A stretch of 64,000 nt of DNA from Streptomyces sp. CB02366 (GTDB taxonomy: Bacteria; Actinomycetota; Actinomycetes; Streptomycetales; Streptomycetaceae): assembly GCF_001905905.1 (NCBI RefSeq), contig NZ_LIVT01000007.1, positions 1-64,000 on the forward strand. The letters run 5' to 3'. A program made the position numbers and the translations under genes. Positions 8,516 through 18,534 of the stretch are shown here, in pieces; within the stretch, counting starts at the first letter, position 1; the number at the start of each line of letters is the position of its first letter. The notes beneath the pieces are model-generated. The model ran no database searches, was not told where the DNA came from, and saw nothing but the letters and a program-made list of their open reading frames with translations.

Positions 8516-11134
8516 TCAGGTGCGGGTGAGGCAGGGGGCCAGGTAGCGGGCTGTGGGGGTGCTGGTGCCGGCCACCTCTTCCGGTGTGCCTGTGGCGATG
8601 ATGCGGCCGCCCTCGTGGCCTGCTCCAGGCCCCAGGTCGATAAGGTGGTCGGCCGCGGCGATCGTGCGCAGGTCGTGCTCCACGACGACGACCGTGTTGC
8701 CCGCGTCCACCAGCCTCTGGAGCTGGGTGACCAGTCGGTCCACGTCCGCGGGGTGCAGGCCCGAGGTGGGCTCGTCCAGGAGGTAGAGGGTGTGGCCCTT
8801 GGGCGCGCGGTGCAACTCGCTGACCAGCTTGATGCGTTGGGCCTCACCGCCCGAGAGCGTCGTCGCGGACTGGCCCAGGGTCAGGTAGCCGAGGCCGATG
8901 TCCTTGAGGAGGGTGAGGATCCGGGCCGCGGGGGGCAGGTCGGCGAAGAACGCCTCCGCCTCCTCGACCGTCAGGGACAGGACGTCCGCGATCGTCCTGC
9001 CCTTCACCGTCACCGTGAGGGTGTCGGGGTTGTACCGGCCTCCCTCGCAGACGGGGCAGGGTGCTGTCTCCGTGGGCAGGAACAGCATCTCGATGCTCAC
9101 CACGCCGTCACCCAGGCAGGCCGGGCAACGGCCCGCGGCCATATTGAAAGAGAAGCGGCTCGCCGTGAAACGGCGCCTCTTCGCTTCCGGCTGGGCGGCG
9201 TACAGCTTGCGGACGCTGTCGAAGAGGCCGGTGTACGTCGCGAGGTTGGAGCGGGGTGTGCGGCCGATCGGCTTCTGGTCGACGGACACCAGGCGGTCGA
9301 TCTGGTCCAGGCCGTTTGCGTCGGCCACCGTGACGAGGTCCTCGTTGGGTGCCCAGGCGCCGTCGTCGTCCGGTTCCGTCGGACCCGCCGCTCCGCGGCC
9401 GAGGTCGCCGACATCCTCCTCCTCGTCGGCCGCCGGGGTGAAGTGCAAGTGGGTGCGCAGGGTATCCGCGAGGGCCCGCTCCACCAGGGTCGATTTCCCC
9501 GAGCCCGAGACCCCGGTCACCGCGGTCAGTACACCCACCGGGAAGCGCGCGTCGACCTCCCGGAGGTTGTGGCCGCTCACCCCGCGCAGCTCCAGCCAAC
9601 CCCGCGCGGTGCGGGTCACCGCGGGGCGGGGGGCGTCGGGGACGTGGGCGACCAGATAGCGGGCCGTCACCGAGTCCTCGGCCGTGGTGATGTCCCGGGC
9701 GGGCCCGTTGTACAGGACCTCGCCCCCGTGGCGGCCCGCTCCCGGCCCCAGGTCCACGATCCAGTCCGCCGCCTCGATCACCTGCGGATTGTGCTCGACC
9801 ACGTACACACTGTTGCCGGCCGCGCGCAGCCGCTCCAGCGCCGTCAGCAGCGTGGCGGTGTCCGCCGGGTGCAGCCCCGCGGACGGCTCGTCCAGGACGT
9901 ACAGGACGCCGAAGAGGCCGCTGCGCATCTGCGTCGCCAGGTGCAGGCGCTGCAGCTCGCCGCCCGAGAGGGTGGCGGTGGTGCGGCCCACCGAGAGGTA
10001 TCCCAGGCCCAGGCCGATCAGGTTGCCCAGATGGGAGAGCAGGCCGCCGATCAGGGCTTCGGCGGCCTGGCGGCGGGCGGTGGGCAGGGCGTGGGTGCGG
10101 AGGTCGGTGCGGGCCGACTCCAGGAACTGCGCCAGGTGGGACAGGGGGAGCGCGTTGGCCGTCGCGATGTTCTCCCCCGCGATCGTCACGGCGAGGGCGT
10201 CGGGGTTGAGCCGGCGGCCCTGGCAGGTCGGGCAGAGCTCGTCGCTGAGGAACGCCGCCGCCTTCGCGCGCATCGCCGCCGACTTGGTGGTGCCGAAAGC
10301 GTGGAGCACCCACGAGCGGGGGCTGGTGTACGTGCCCATGTACGAGCCGTCGTAGCCCTCCCCCCGGTCCGGGCGCACCTCCACCGTCGGGTGCTCGTCC
10401 GTCAGCAGCAGCCAGTCCCGTGTCGCCGGGGGCAGCTCGCGAAAAGGCACGTCGACATCGAGGCCGAGGGTGGCGAGAATGTCGCGGTAGTTGCCCCGTG
10501 CCCAACCGTTCGGCCAGGCCGCGATCGCGCCGTCGCGGATGGACCGGTCCTCGTCGGCCACCAGCGTCGACTCGTCCACCACGTGCAGTCGGCCCAGGCC
10601 GTGGCAGGTCCGGCAGGCGCCGACGGCCGTGTTCGGGGAGAACGCGTCGGAGTCCAGCGGGGCGGCGTCGCGGGGGAAGGTGCCGGCCAGTTCCTCCGGG
10701 CCCCGGCCGGCGGGGTACGTACCGGCGCGGGAGTACAGCATCCGCAGCACGTTGGAGACGTGGGAGACCGTGCCGACGGTGGAGCGGGAGCTGGCGCCGC
10801 CGTAGGTCTGGCGCAGCGCCACCGCCGGAGGCAGCCCGGAGATCTCCCCGACACGGGGCGCGGAACCCTGGTCGATGAGGCGGCGGGCGTAGGGGGAGAT
10901 CGACTCCAGATAGCGTTGCTGCGAGGCGGAGAAGATCGTCCCGAAGGCCAAGGAGGACTTCCCCGAACCGGAGACACCGGTGAAGGCGACGAGCCGGTCG
11001 CGCGGGATGTCGACGTCGACGCCGCGCAGATTGTGCTCGGTGGCGTCGCGGACGCACACCATCGCGTCATCACGGGCCTGCGAGTCGCCGCGTGCGACCG
11101 TCTCCCTGGCGGTCTTCCTGCCGGTGGAGCGCAT
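8516..11134 (-). CDS. UvrA-like excinuclease ATPase (class II / DrrC-like)
   Basis: The 872-residue protein has two ABC ATPase modules. The first Walker A is GVSGSGKSS at about 53-61 with signature LSGGELQRL; the second is GVSGSGKST near residue 540 with signature LSGGEAQRIKL. Two Walker B/D-loop segments read VLYVLDEPSAGLHPAD and LYLLDEPTSGLHPAD. A complete CxxC...CxxC zinc module (CPAC and CPVC) is in the second half; the first half has only isolated CxxC pairs. The length is below the roughly 950 residues of housekeeping UvrA, fitting class II UvrA/DrrC proteins, which tend to accompany genotoxic antibiotics or act as accessory damage sensors. The start is preceded by TACGCT seven bases upstream, so the mRNA may be nearly leaderless; an internal ATG at residue 25 is the alternative. 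Confidence 0.9.
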   Translation of the reverse strand: MRSTGRKTARETVARGDSQARDDAMVCVRDATEHNLRGVDVDIPRDRLVAFTGVSGSGKSSLAFGTIFSASQQRYLESISPYARRLIDQGSAPRVGEISGLPPAVALRQTYGGASSRSTVGTVSHVSNVLRMLYSRAGTYPAGRGPEELAGTFPRDAAPLDSDAFSPNTAVGACRTCHGLGRLHVVDESTLVADEDRSIRDGAIAAWPNGWARGNYRDILATLGLDVDVPFRELPPATRDWLLLTDEHPTVEVRPDRGEGYDGSYMGTYTSPRSWVLHAFGTTKSAAMRAKAAAFLSDELCPTCQGRRLNPDALAVTIAGENIATANALPLSHLAQFLESARTDLRTHALPTARRQAAEALIGGLLSHLGNLIGLGLGYLSVGRTTATLSGGELQRLHLATQMRSGLFGVLYVLDEPSAGLHPADTATLLTALERLRAAGNSVYVVEHNPQVIEAADWIVDLGPGAGRHGGEVLYNGPARDITTAEDSVTARYLVAHVPDAPRPAVTRTARGWLELRGVSGHNLREVDARFPVGVLTAVTGVSGSGKSTLVERALADTLRTHLHFTPAADEEEDVGDLGRGAAGPTEPDDDGAWAPNEDLVTVADANGLDQIDRLVSVDQKPIGRTPRSNLATYTGLFDSVRKLYAAQPEAKRRRFTASRFSFNMAAGRCPACLGDGVVSIEMLFLPTETAPCPVCEGGRYNPDTLTVTVKGRTIADVLSLTVEEAEAFFADLPPAARILTLLKDIGLGYLTLGQSATTLSGGEAQRIKLVSELHRAPKGHTLYLLDEPTSGLHPADVDRLVTQLQRLVDAGNTVVVVEHDLRTIAAADHLIDLGPGAGHEGGRIIATGTPEEVAGTSTPTARYLAPCLTRT

Positions 11135-11393
11135 GATCCAAGCGTAGGCGGCATCGGCGGATTCGGCCCTTCCAGTTCGTGGGCACGCGCTGGGGCCGTC
11201 CCCGTCGCGGCGATCAGACAGTGGGCGTGAACCCCGGCCGCCGGGAATGAGCGGCAGACCCCAGGAGAGGTCCCGTAGTCGCCGACCGGCCTGGCTGCGG
11301 GCAGGTGGTCCCCTGGATCAGGGCCGCCTGTCGCCCCACATATCCGTCCGATAATCGGTTGTCTTGTCGGAGGCCCTGGCCAAAGGTGAGGCA

Positions 11394-12224
11394 GTGACCA
11401 AGACCGACCACAGGCCTCCCATCGACGCGGCCCGCTGGCTGCACCTTTACGAGAACGACTGCCCCGCCCCGGCGACGGCCGAACTTCCGGCCCTGGCCGC
11501 AGAACTGGCCGAGGCCCTCCGCCACCCGGACCCGAACATCCGCGACGGTGCCCCTTACGTGGTGCTGCGCACCTGGATCCAACGGGACGTCATCGACCAG
11601 CCGCTGCGCGCCCGCCTGGGCACGGTGATGGCCGACCGGTTCGACGACCCGGACATCCAGGCACGTACCTTCGCCCCGCTCGTGCTCGACATGATCGTTC
11701 GTCGCGGCGACTTCGACCCGACCTGGCTCGCCGCCTTCCGGCGTTGGTTCCCCGCCGAGACGGACCTGCGCGGGTATGACCGCGAACTCGGCTGGCTCCA
11801 CGCCGTCGCCCACGGCGCCGACCTGCTGGGCGCCTTCGGGCTCCACCCGGACGTCGACCCAAGGAAGATGCTGGAACTGACGGCGGAGCGGCTCGTGGCC
11901 CCGACCGACGAGATTTTCGCCCAGCAGGAAGACGACCGCCTCGCCCAGGGCATCGCCCGCACGCTGACCCGCCCGGAACTCTCCCTGGCCGACGCCACCG
12001 GCTGGCTGGACGCGATCGAGACGGACTTCGCCGCCGGCCGGCGCGGCGCTCCCACCGTGGCCGCACACACCTCCAACGCCATGCGCACGCTCAGGATGCT
12101 GTACCTTCTCGCCGACACCGGCGTCCGGATCGACGGTGCCCCCGCCCCCGTGCACCCCCTACACGCGGAAGGGCTGAAGCGGCGCCTGACGGAGGTACTG
12201 GCTCTGGTCTTCCAGGGGGCATGA
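11394..12224 (+). CDS. DUF2785 domain-containing protein
   Basis: A 276-residue, largely helical soluble protein whose pattern matches the DUF2785 family: ALRHPDPNIRDGAPYVVLRTWI, then a RGYDRELGWLHAVAHGADLL block in the middle, and a C-terminal LADTGVRIDGAP region. Nothing is known of the activity; the helical repeats suggest a protein-interaction scaffold. The GTG at 11394 is preferred over an upstream TTG because an AGGTGAGG ribosome site lies just upstream. It is transcribed divergently from the UvrA-like gene and convergently with the broken catalase-peroxidase gene. Confidence 0.8.
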   Translation: MTKTDHRPPIDAARWLHLYENDCPAPATAELPALAAELAEALRHPDPNIRDGAPYVVLRTWIQRDVIDQPLRARLGTVMADRFDDPDIQARTFAPLVLDMIVRRGDFDPTWLAAFRRWFPAETDLRGYDRELGWLHAVAHGADLLGAFGLHPDVDPRKMLELTAERLVAPTDEIFAQQEDDRLAQGIARTLTRPELSLADATGWLDAIETDFAAGRRGAPTVAAHTSNAMRTLRMLYLLADTGVRIDGAPAPVHPLHAEGLKRRLTEVLALVFQGA

Positions 12225-12353
12225 CCGGCAGGTGCCACCGAGGGGCGCCCATCTCCCGGAGACCGGAGGCGCTCCCAACGGCGGGTACCCGACACACGCC
12301 GGACCAGCCAGCCCCATGGCTCCTGAAGCACAGCCCAGTTGGGCTTTGTCGCG

Positions 12354-14572
12354 TCAGGAGCGGGTGCGCAGGTCGAACCGGTCCAGGTTCATGACGTGGG
12401 TCCAGGCTGCGGCGAAGTCCTCGACGAACTTCGTCGCCCCGTCCGCGCTGGCGTAGACCTCGGTGAGGGCGCGGAGTTCGGCGTGGGAGCCGAAGGCCAG
12501 GTCTGCGCGGCTCGCCGTCCAGCGGGGTGTGCCGGTGGCGGTGTCGCGTCCCTCGTAGACCGTGGGGTCGTGTGCGGCGGGACTCCACGAGGTGCCCTGG
12601 TCGAGGAGGTTGACGAAGTAGTCGTTGGTCAGCACGCCGGGGTTCGGGGTGAGCACGCCCAGGGATGTGCTCTGGTAGGTCACGCCTAGGGCCCGCACTC
12701 CGCCGACCAGGGCGGTCATCTGCTGGGCGCTCAGTTGGAGCAGGTCGGCCCGGTCGACGAGGCGGTTCTCGGCGGGGACGGTGTCCTTGCCCGCGTAGTT
12801 GCGGAACCAGTCGGCTTCGGGCTCCAGGTAGGAGAAGCCGTCGATGTCGGTGTGCTCCTGATCGGCGTCCACCCGGACCGGTGCGAAGGCGACCTTCACG
12901 TCGTGCCCGGCGTCGGCGGCGGCCTTCTCGACGGGGACGGTGCCGGCCAGGACGATGAGGTCGGCCAGGGAGATGCCGTGGCCCGGGGGGCGGGAGGAGT
13001 TGAAGTCCTTGCGGATGTCCTCCAGCCGGTGCAGGAGGGCGGACAGCCGGTGCGGCTCGTTGACGGCCCAGCCGTTCTGGGGTTCGAGGCGGATGCGGGC
13101 GCCGTTGGCGCCGCCGCGCTTGTCGCTTCCGCGGAAGGTGGACGCGGAGGACCAGGCGATCCACACGAGGTCGGCCACCGGGATCCCGGCGTCCAGGACG
13201 CGGGACCTGAGCAGCCGGACGGCGTCGTGGTCGAGGACGGCTTCGGCGGGCCTGGTCAGAGGGTCCTGCCAGATGTGCTCCTGGGCGGGGGCCTCTGGGC
13301 CGAGGCAGCGGGTGAGGGGGCCCATGTCGCGGTGGGTGAGCTTGTACCAGGCTTGGGCGAACGCCTCGGTGAACTCCTCGGGGTGTTCGAGGAAGCGGCG
13401 GCAGACCCGTGCGTAGTCGGGGTCGACCCGCATCGCGATGTCGGTGGTGAGCATGGAAGGGGTACGCCGGGCGGACGGGTCGTGCGGGTCCGGGACGATG
13501 TCCTTGCCCTCGCCGTTCTGCGGCTTCCACTGGTGGGCCCCGCCCGGACTCTTCGTCAGCTCCCCTTCGTAGCCGAGGAGGATCTCGAAGTAACGGTTGT
13601 CCCAGGAGGTGGGGGTGTCGGTCCAGATGACCTCGAGACCGCTGGTGACGGTGTCGTTCCCCTTGCCGGTGCCGTGCGTGCCCTTCCATCCGGGCCCTGC
13701 TACTCGACCGGTGCGGCTTCCGGCTCGGGGCCGAGTGTGTCGGAGGGCGCGGCGCCATGGGTCTTGCCGAAGGTGTGGCCGCCGGTGCACAGGGCGACGG
13801 TCTCCTCGTCGTTCATCGCCATCCGGGTGAAGGTCTCACGGATGTCGGTGGCCGACGCCATGGGGTCGGGGGTGCCCTTGGGGCCTTCGGGGTTGACATA
13901 GATCAACCCCATCGTGTCAGCGGCGAGCGGTGTCTCCAGTTCGCCGTCGTCCTCGTGCCGTTCATCGGTGAGCCAGACCTTTTCGGGGCCCCAGTAGACG
14001 GCCTCGTCCGGGCCCCACACCTCTTCGCGGCCGCCGAATCCGAGGGGCCTGAAGCCCATCGATTCCAGTGCCACGTTGCCCGACAGCACCATGAGGTCCG
14101 CCCGGGACAGGGCGCGCCCGTACTTCTGCTTCACCGTCCACATCAGGCGGCGCGCCTTGTCCAGATTGACGTTGTCGGGCCAGGAGTTCAGTGGGGCGAA
14201 GCGCTGGAGGCCGGCGCCGTTGCCGCCCCGGCCGTCGGTGACGCGGTAGGTCCCGGACAGGTATCAGGCCATGCGGATGATGAACGGCCCGTAGTGGCCG
14301 AAGTCGGCGGGCCACCAGTCCTGGGAGGTGGTCAGCGTCTGCAGGATGTCCCGCTTGACGGCCGGCAGATCGAGCGCGTCGAACGCCGCGGCGTAGTCGA
14401 AGTCCTTGCCGTTGGGGTCTGGGCAGCCGGCGTGGCGGCGCGGGACTGCGAGGTCGAGCCGGTCGGGCCACCACTGCTGGATGCCGTCGTCCATGAGGGG
14501 GCCGGGCTGCCGCGCGCCCGTGACGGGGCAGCCGCCCGCCGTCGGTTCGGTGTTCGTGGGCAGCGCGTTCAT
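12354..14572 (-). pseudogene. katG: Catalase-peroxidase KatG pseudogene
   Basis: Three reading-frame segments together cover nearly a whole KatG, with recognisable blocks QDWWPADFGHYGPFIIRMA, VALCTGGHTFGKTHGA, GTGKGNDTVTSGLEV, the LTHRDMGPLTRCLGP region and a C-terminal DLRTRS. Translation would stop near 14264, where the family has RMAWHSAGTYR and this copy reads RMA-stop-YLSGTYR, so the distal active-site Trp and His are both lost. A second stop (TAG, 13700) replaces the Gln after EPEAAPVE, and a frameshift lies within 20 bases after it, where the family reads GLGWK. The proximal His of GGHTFGKTHG survives. The ATG at 14572 is the likely original start. With three or more independent lesions this is a decayed gene, not a sequencing slip. 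Confidence 0.88.
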
Positions 14573-14616
14573 CTCGGCTTGATCACGGTCGTTCTCGGGC
14601 ACGGGCACGCCTTGGG

Positions 14617-14649
14617 GAGGTCCGGCCCCCGTAGCGGGGGCCGGACCTC
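14617..14649. terminator. Strong intrinsic terminator
   Basis: A perfect 15-bp inverted repeat (GAGGTCCGGCCCCCG and its complement) with a 3-base TAG loop lies about 60 bases past the stop of the reverse-strand vWA gene and ahead of the katG pseudogene. It would end vWA transcription. Confidence 0.75.
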
Positions 14650-14707
14650 GGTGAGCTCAACCGTGCGGGATCCCCCCAGGGGGCGCCGGGAGGTGCGGGG
14701 GTGCGTC

Positions 14708-17077
14708 TCAGGAAGTTGCGCGGCCCGGTGCGGAGGAGCGGGCGCCGTCGTGGCCGTGGCCATATCCGTAGGGGTCGGGTGTCGGGGGCGGAGGGGTGTG
14801 GGCCGGGCGGTCGGTGTTGGTCACGGTGCAGGTGACGCGGTCATCGGCTCGGAGCGTGATCTCGTCGTCATCGGTGACGGGCACGGAGCCGTTCTTTCCG
14901 GTGCAGGTCCAGCCGGATGTGTCGTATCCGTCGGGGCCGCTTTCGGTGAGCCGGTACGTTCCGGGGGCCACGTCGTCCTCGGCGCGGCCGCGGCCGCTGA
15001 GCCGGTCGGGGCCGTCGGCGGTCAGCAGCCAGTCCCTGGGGGTGGCGGTCCCCCGGTGGTTGTTGACGACCTTCTTCTTCAGGGTGAGATGGGCCTCGTC
15101 CTCGTCGCTCTCGCAGGTCACGGTGTTGGTGACGGTGATGCGGTTGTGCTCCTCGGTCAGCTCGGCCGGGTAGGGGAGGGCTGAGGAAGCCGGGGCTCCG
15201 TTCACTTGCGTGATCCGGGTGCCGGTGAGTTGGCATGCGGCGGGCACGGTGACGTCCTCGTCCACCGTGACCTGGTCGCCGAGGGTGTAGCCGGATCGGG
15301 CTGTGCCCCAGGGCTGGGGGGCGGCTCCGTTGTCGTCGGGGCAGGTGAGCGTCAGCTCGGCGTCGATTCCCTCAGGCTGCTCACCGTCCTCGTACCGTGT
15401 TCCGTCGACGTTCCAGATCTTGTCGACGACGAGGTCCGCGTCCGCAGGGTCTTGCGGGGGGAGGGCGGGGCGGTTGTAGACGGTGCAGGAGATACCGCCG
15501 AGGCGTTGGAGGGGCACGGTGAACCCGGTGTCGCCGGAGTTGGTGACGGGGACGGGCGAACCGTCCTCCAGGTTGGTGCAGACGGCGTCGGCGCCGTCCT
15601 GGGTCACCAGGGTGTGTCCCGGCCGCTGGGTCTCCTGGACGGTGACCGGTGCCTGCGATGTGGCCGGTGGGAATTCCGGCTCGAACACGACACCGCCCGT
15701 GCCGTCGTCGGTGGTGGTGCGGGTGGCGGGCAGGCCCCCCAGGTCCTCGGTGGAGGACCCGGTGAAGCTCCAGCCGGGGCCGGCGTTCCATGCGCCCGAG
15801 ACGTCCTCACCGGTGTTGTCGGCGGGCACGAGCTGCTTGATGACCGACACGGTCCCGGCACACTGGCTCAGCGCCAGTTCGTTGAGGGCGGCCCCGGCTG
15901 CGGCGAAATCGGTGGTCTGGTAGTAGTCGGCGGTCTGCGGGTTGCCTCCGGTGAACGCCTCGGGCCCGGAGATGGCCCGGAGGTTGAGTCCGGAGACGCC
16001 CTCGACGCCCCGGCCCACGCCGATGGAGATGACCCTGGTCCCCTGCGCCTTGACCGCGTTGGCGGCGAAGATGCCGCCCTCGACGTCGGCGAAGTGCGTG
16101 CGGGAGCCGTCGCCCTGGTACGGGCGGCTGAAGCGGGTCGGGTTGCCGTCGGTGAGGACGATGGCCGCGTCGTAGACGGGCTCCGCCTCGGCCACCGCGT
16201 AGAGCGCCTGGTCCCAGTTGGTCCCGGAGCCGAGCTGCCAGTCGGCGTAGAGCTCCTTGAAGGCGTCGGCGCCCTCCGGGGTGGAGACGGAGCGCAGCGC
16301 GGGGTGGTTCTGCGTGCCGGTGGACGGGGACTCCCGGTCGAAGGAGAACAGGCTGAGCCGCGAGGGGGTGCCGGCCAGGGCGTCGGTGAACTGGTCGGCG
16401 GCGTCCTTCAGCGACGGCAGCGCGCTGCCCACGGACGCGGACAGGTCCAGGACGAGCGCCACGTCCAGGCCGCAGGCCGGTGGCAGCGGCGGATTCACGC
16501 GGGACTGCTGCCAGATGCCGGTCGAGGCGACGTACGGAGGTGTCCGGTAGTCCGTGCTGTACATGAAGTCCTCGCGGGAGGAGTACCTTTTACCTCCTTC
16601 CAGCTCCGGGGTGGGGAAGGCGTACGGGGCGGTGATGGAACCGCTGCCGCTGCCCGGCCCGGTACGGAGCACGGGGTTGGTGTACCAGTCGGCCGGAGCG
16701 GCGATCTGCCGCACGGTGTAGGTGACTCCTTCGCGCGGACCGCCGGGGCCGGTGCCGGGCACGGTGAAGGAGCAGTCGCTGTCGCTGTCGGAGACGCAGA
16801 CACCCCACACCGGATCGACCGGGCTTGTGGCGTCCTCGTCGTCGAAGAGTCCGAGGGTGACACCGGCCAGCGGCCCCACCTCGTCGTCCGCTACCCGGTC
16901 GGATCCCGTACGGACGGTGACGACAGAGGTGGTCGCGGTCGGCGCGGGGACATCGGCCGGGGCCGCCTGTGCCCCGGGCACGGGAAGCGCCGCGGAGCCC
17001 ACGGCGCAGACGGCCGCGGCCACAACACCCACCGTTCGCCGTGCGGACGCGGCCATTCGCCCCGGAGATGAAGCCAT
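14708..17077 (-). CDS. Secreted vWA-domain protein with prealbumin-like modules
   Basis: A 789-residue exported protein. Residues 1-38 are a signal peptide (Arg-rich start, VVAAAVCAVGSAAL core, cleavage after AQA). A von Willebrand factor A domain follows at about 203-400 with an intact metal-binding MIDAS: DLSAS, a Thr in GSGTNW and Asp in LTDGNP. Downstream are SpaA/DUF5979-like prealbumin modules, the last reading LTLKKKVVNNHRGTATPRDW onward to TCTVTNTDRP, and a Pro/Gly/His-rich tail. Such proteins are usually pilus or surface adhesins, but there is no LPXTG-type signal or C-terminal membrane helix, so it is probably released or held non-covalently. An internal ATG at residue 8 is an alternative start. 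A strong hairpin terminator follows. Confidence 0.85.
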   Translation of the reverse strand: MASSPGRMAASARRTVGVVAAAVCAVGSAALPVPGAQAAPADVPAPTATTSVVTVRTGSDRVADDEVGPLAGVTLGLFDDEDATSPVDPVWGVCVSDSDSDCSFTVPGTGPGGPREGVTYTVRQIAAPADWYTNPVLRTGPGSGSGSITAPYAFPTPELEGGKRYSSREDFMYSTDYRTPPYVASTGIWQQSRVNPPLPPACGLDVALVLDLSASVGSALPSLKDAADQFTDALAGTPSRLSLFSFDRESPSTGTQNHPALRSVSTPEGADAFKELYADWQLGSGTNWDQALYAVAEAEPVYDAAIVLTDGNPTRFSRPYQGDGSRTHFADVEGGIFAANAVKAQGTRVISIGVGRGVEGVSGLNLRAISGPEAFTGGNPQTADYYQTTDFAAAGAALNELALSQCAGTVSVIKQLVPADNTGEDVSGAWNAGPGWSFTGSSTEDLGGLPATRTTTDDGTGGVVFEPEFPPATSQAPVTVQETQRPGHTLVTQDGADAVCTNLEDGSPVPVTNSGDTGFTVPLQRLGGISCTVYNRPALPPQDPADADLVVDKIWNVDGTRYEDGEQPEGIDAELTLTCPDDNGAAPQPWGTARSGYTLGDQVTVDEDVTVPAACQLTGTRITQVNGAPASSALPYPAELTEEHNRITVTNTVTCESDEDEAHLTLKKKVVNNHRGTATPRDWLLTADGPDRLSGRGRAEDDVAPGTYRLTESGPDGYDTSGWTCTGKNGSVPVTDDDEITLRADDRVTCTVTNTDRPAHTPPPPTPDPYGYGHGHDGARSSAPGRATS

Positions 17078-17208
17078 GTGCGCTCGCCTGTCCTCAGGGC
17101 CCGGAACGAGACAGCGCCCGGGCCGAATGTCCGTCTACCGGGCCCCAGGAATACAGGGCAGGCAGCCGGCTTCGGGAGATTCGTCCGTCCGGGGGCGCGC
17201 CCGGGCAA

Positions 17209-17475
17209 TCACGAGAGGACGGCTGCCAGTTCTGCGAGCACGCGCCGGGCGGTCTCCAGCATGGGCCGGACATCGGCTTCGCGGCCGAGCCGTTGCGGCG
17301 CGACGCTCAGGTGGAGGTGGACCGGCTCGCTCCACCCGGCCGTACCCCCCGTCTCGAAGCTGTCTGGCAGCGCCGGGCCCACGGACAAGCATCTGCGGGC
17401 GGCCGAAGCCGAACAGGAACTCCGGCTCTGCCCATCGGATCGCGCCGGCCAAGTGCTGGATGAACTCGTGGGACG
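17209..17475 (-). pseudogene. Frameshifted C-terminal gene remnant
   Basis: The reverse strand reads SHEFIQHLAGAIRWAEPEFL, GFGRPQMLVRGP and, after a one-base insertion near 17380 (an extra G after GGGCCC), ALPDSFETGGTAGWSEPVHL and ETARRVLAELAAVLS before a stop at 17209. The two halves join into one sensible polypeptide with normal Streptomyces codon bias, and no upstream part is visible, so this is a truncated and frameshifted gene. I do not recognise the family. The rest of the interval from 17078 to 17577 shows no gene. Confidence 0.45.
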
Positions 17476-17577
17476 CTGAAGTTGCCCGTGGGCGGGCCCG
17501 GCCTGCGCACACTGCCGGGCCGCGCGTGGACTTCCCGCGGGCACCGGGCGGGGCGCGGGAAGGGGCCGTCCCTTCTT

Positions 17578-18534
17578 TCAGTGGTGCGGGGGGCCTGCTG
17601 CGGTTTGTGCCGGGGTGCAGCTCATGTGCCAGCCGTCGACGCGGGGCCCGACGAGGTCGCGCGGCCATCCCGCCAGGGCGACGGCCGCCTCGTACACGGC
17701 GTCGCCGAACGCCACGATGGCCTGGTGCGGGTCGGCTGTCCGCCCGAGTGCGTCCCAGGGCAGACGGACCAGGCCCGCGTCGGGATTCCAGGCCGCCCCG
17801 TCGACGACCCAGGACCGGGTTTCCAGTCCGTCCGGCTGGGGCCAGATGTAGGCGTACAGGCCGGGACTCGGTGCCTGTGCGCTGCCGAAGGCGAACCCGA
17901 CCGACAGGTAGGCGTTGAGCGCGCCGTTCTGCTGGAACGGTGGCCGGTCGGACCTCGGCGTGGTGGGCTGCGCCCGGTGCCGGGTCGCCGACAGGTCGAA
18001 GCCGCCCCACATCACGCCGACGCGTGGATGGTTCCCGAGGAAGGGCGCCTGCCACGCTTCGAGTCCTCTGGAGGCGAGGTTCCACGCTTTCCACATCCGC
18101 CGGGCCGCGTGGGGGTTCCACGTGTGCTCGGTGCGATCGTCCTGGAAGGTGCGGGCCGAACCGGGAATCTCGCAGATCAGCGCGGTGCGGGGCGGGCTGA
18201 TGCCCAGCTCGGCCGCCGTGTCGCAGAACGTCCGGTAGAAGGAGGCGACGGACCGGTCGGCCAGGGGAAGGGTCCGGCAGCCCGTATCAGCCTCGATGAC
18301 CACATCACCGTCGAGCAGACGGTAGTGCACCGAGAAGGTCACCTCCGATTCCCGGATCGTCGGTGTCCGAAGGCCGCGGGCAGTGACGTCGAGGACGACG
18401 TTGCCCCAGCCGGCCTCGAAAGGCATGTCGAGGGTGTACTTGCCGGCGACCTGCACGATCCGGTTCAGGTACCCGATCGGCGGCGCCAGTTCGCTGTAGG
18501 CCAGTGCGGGCCACCGCTCCTGCCGTTCTCCCAC
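17578..18534 (-). CDS. DUF5996 family protein
   Basis: A 318-residue soluble protein matching the DUF5996 pattern: RWPALAYSELAPPIGYLNRI near the start, a beta-rich VVLDVTARGLRTPTIRESEV segment, CRTLPLADRSVASFYRTF, the RTEHTWNPHAARRMWKAW block, the VGVMWGGFDLSATRHR segment characteristic of the family, and an AYIWPQPDGLE stretch near the end. No enzymatic activity is known for the family to my knowledge. The GTG at 18534 has a strong GGAGGAG site about 6 bases upstream. The gene appears intact although flanked on both sides by degraded fragments. Confidence 0.82.
   Translation of the reverse strand: MGERQERWPALAYSELAPPIGYLNRIVQVAGKYTLDMPFEAGWGNVVLDVTARGLRTPTIRESEVTFSVHYRLLDGDVVIEADTGCRTLPLADRSVASFYRTFCDTAAELGISPPRTALICEIPGSARTFQDDRTEHTWNPHAARRMWKAWNLASRGLEAWQAPFLGNHPRVGVMWGGFDLSATRHRAQPTTPRSDRPPFQQNGALNAYLSVGFAFGSAQAPSPGLYAYIWPQPDGLETRSWVVDGAAWNPDAGLVRLPWDALGRTADPHQAIVAFGDAVYEAAVALAGWPRDLVGPRVDGWHMSCTPAQTAAGPPHH

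Noticed and set aside
8483..11230. A 915-codon forward frame opposite the UvrA-like gene.
   Set aside because: The UvrA-like protein on the other strand has all ABC motifs; the forward frame has only low-complexity Gly/Arg/Val sequence.
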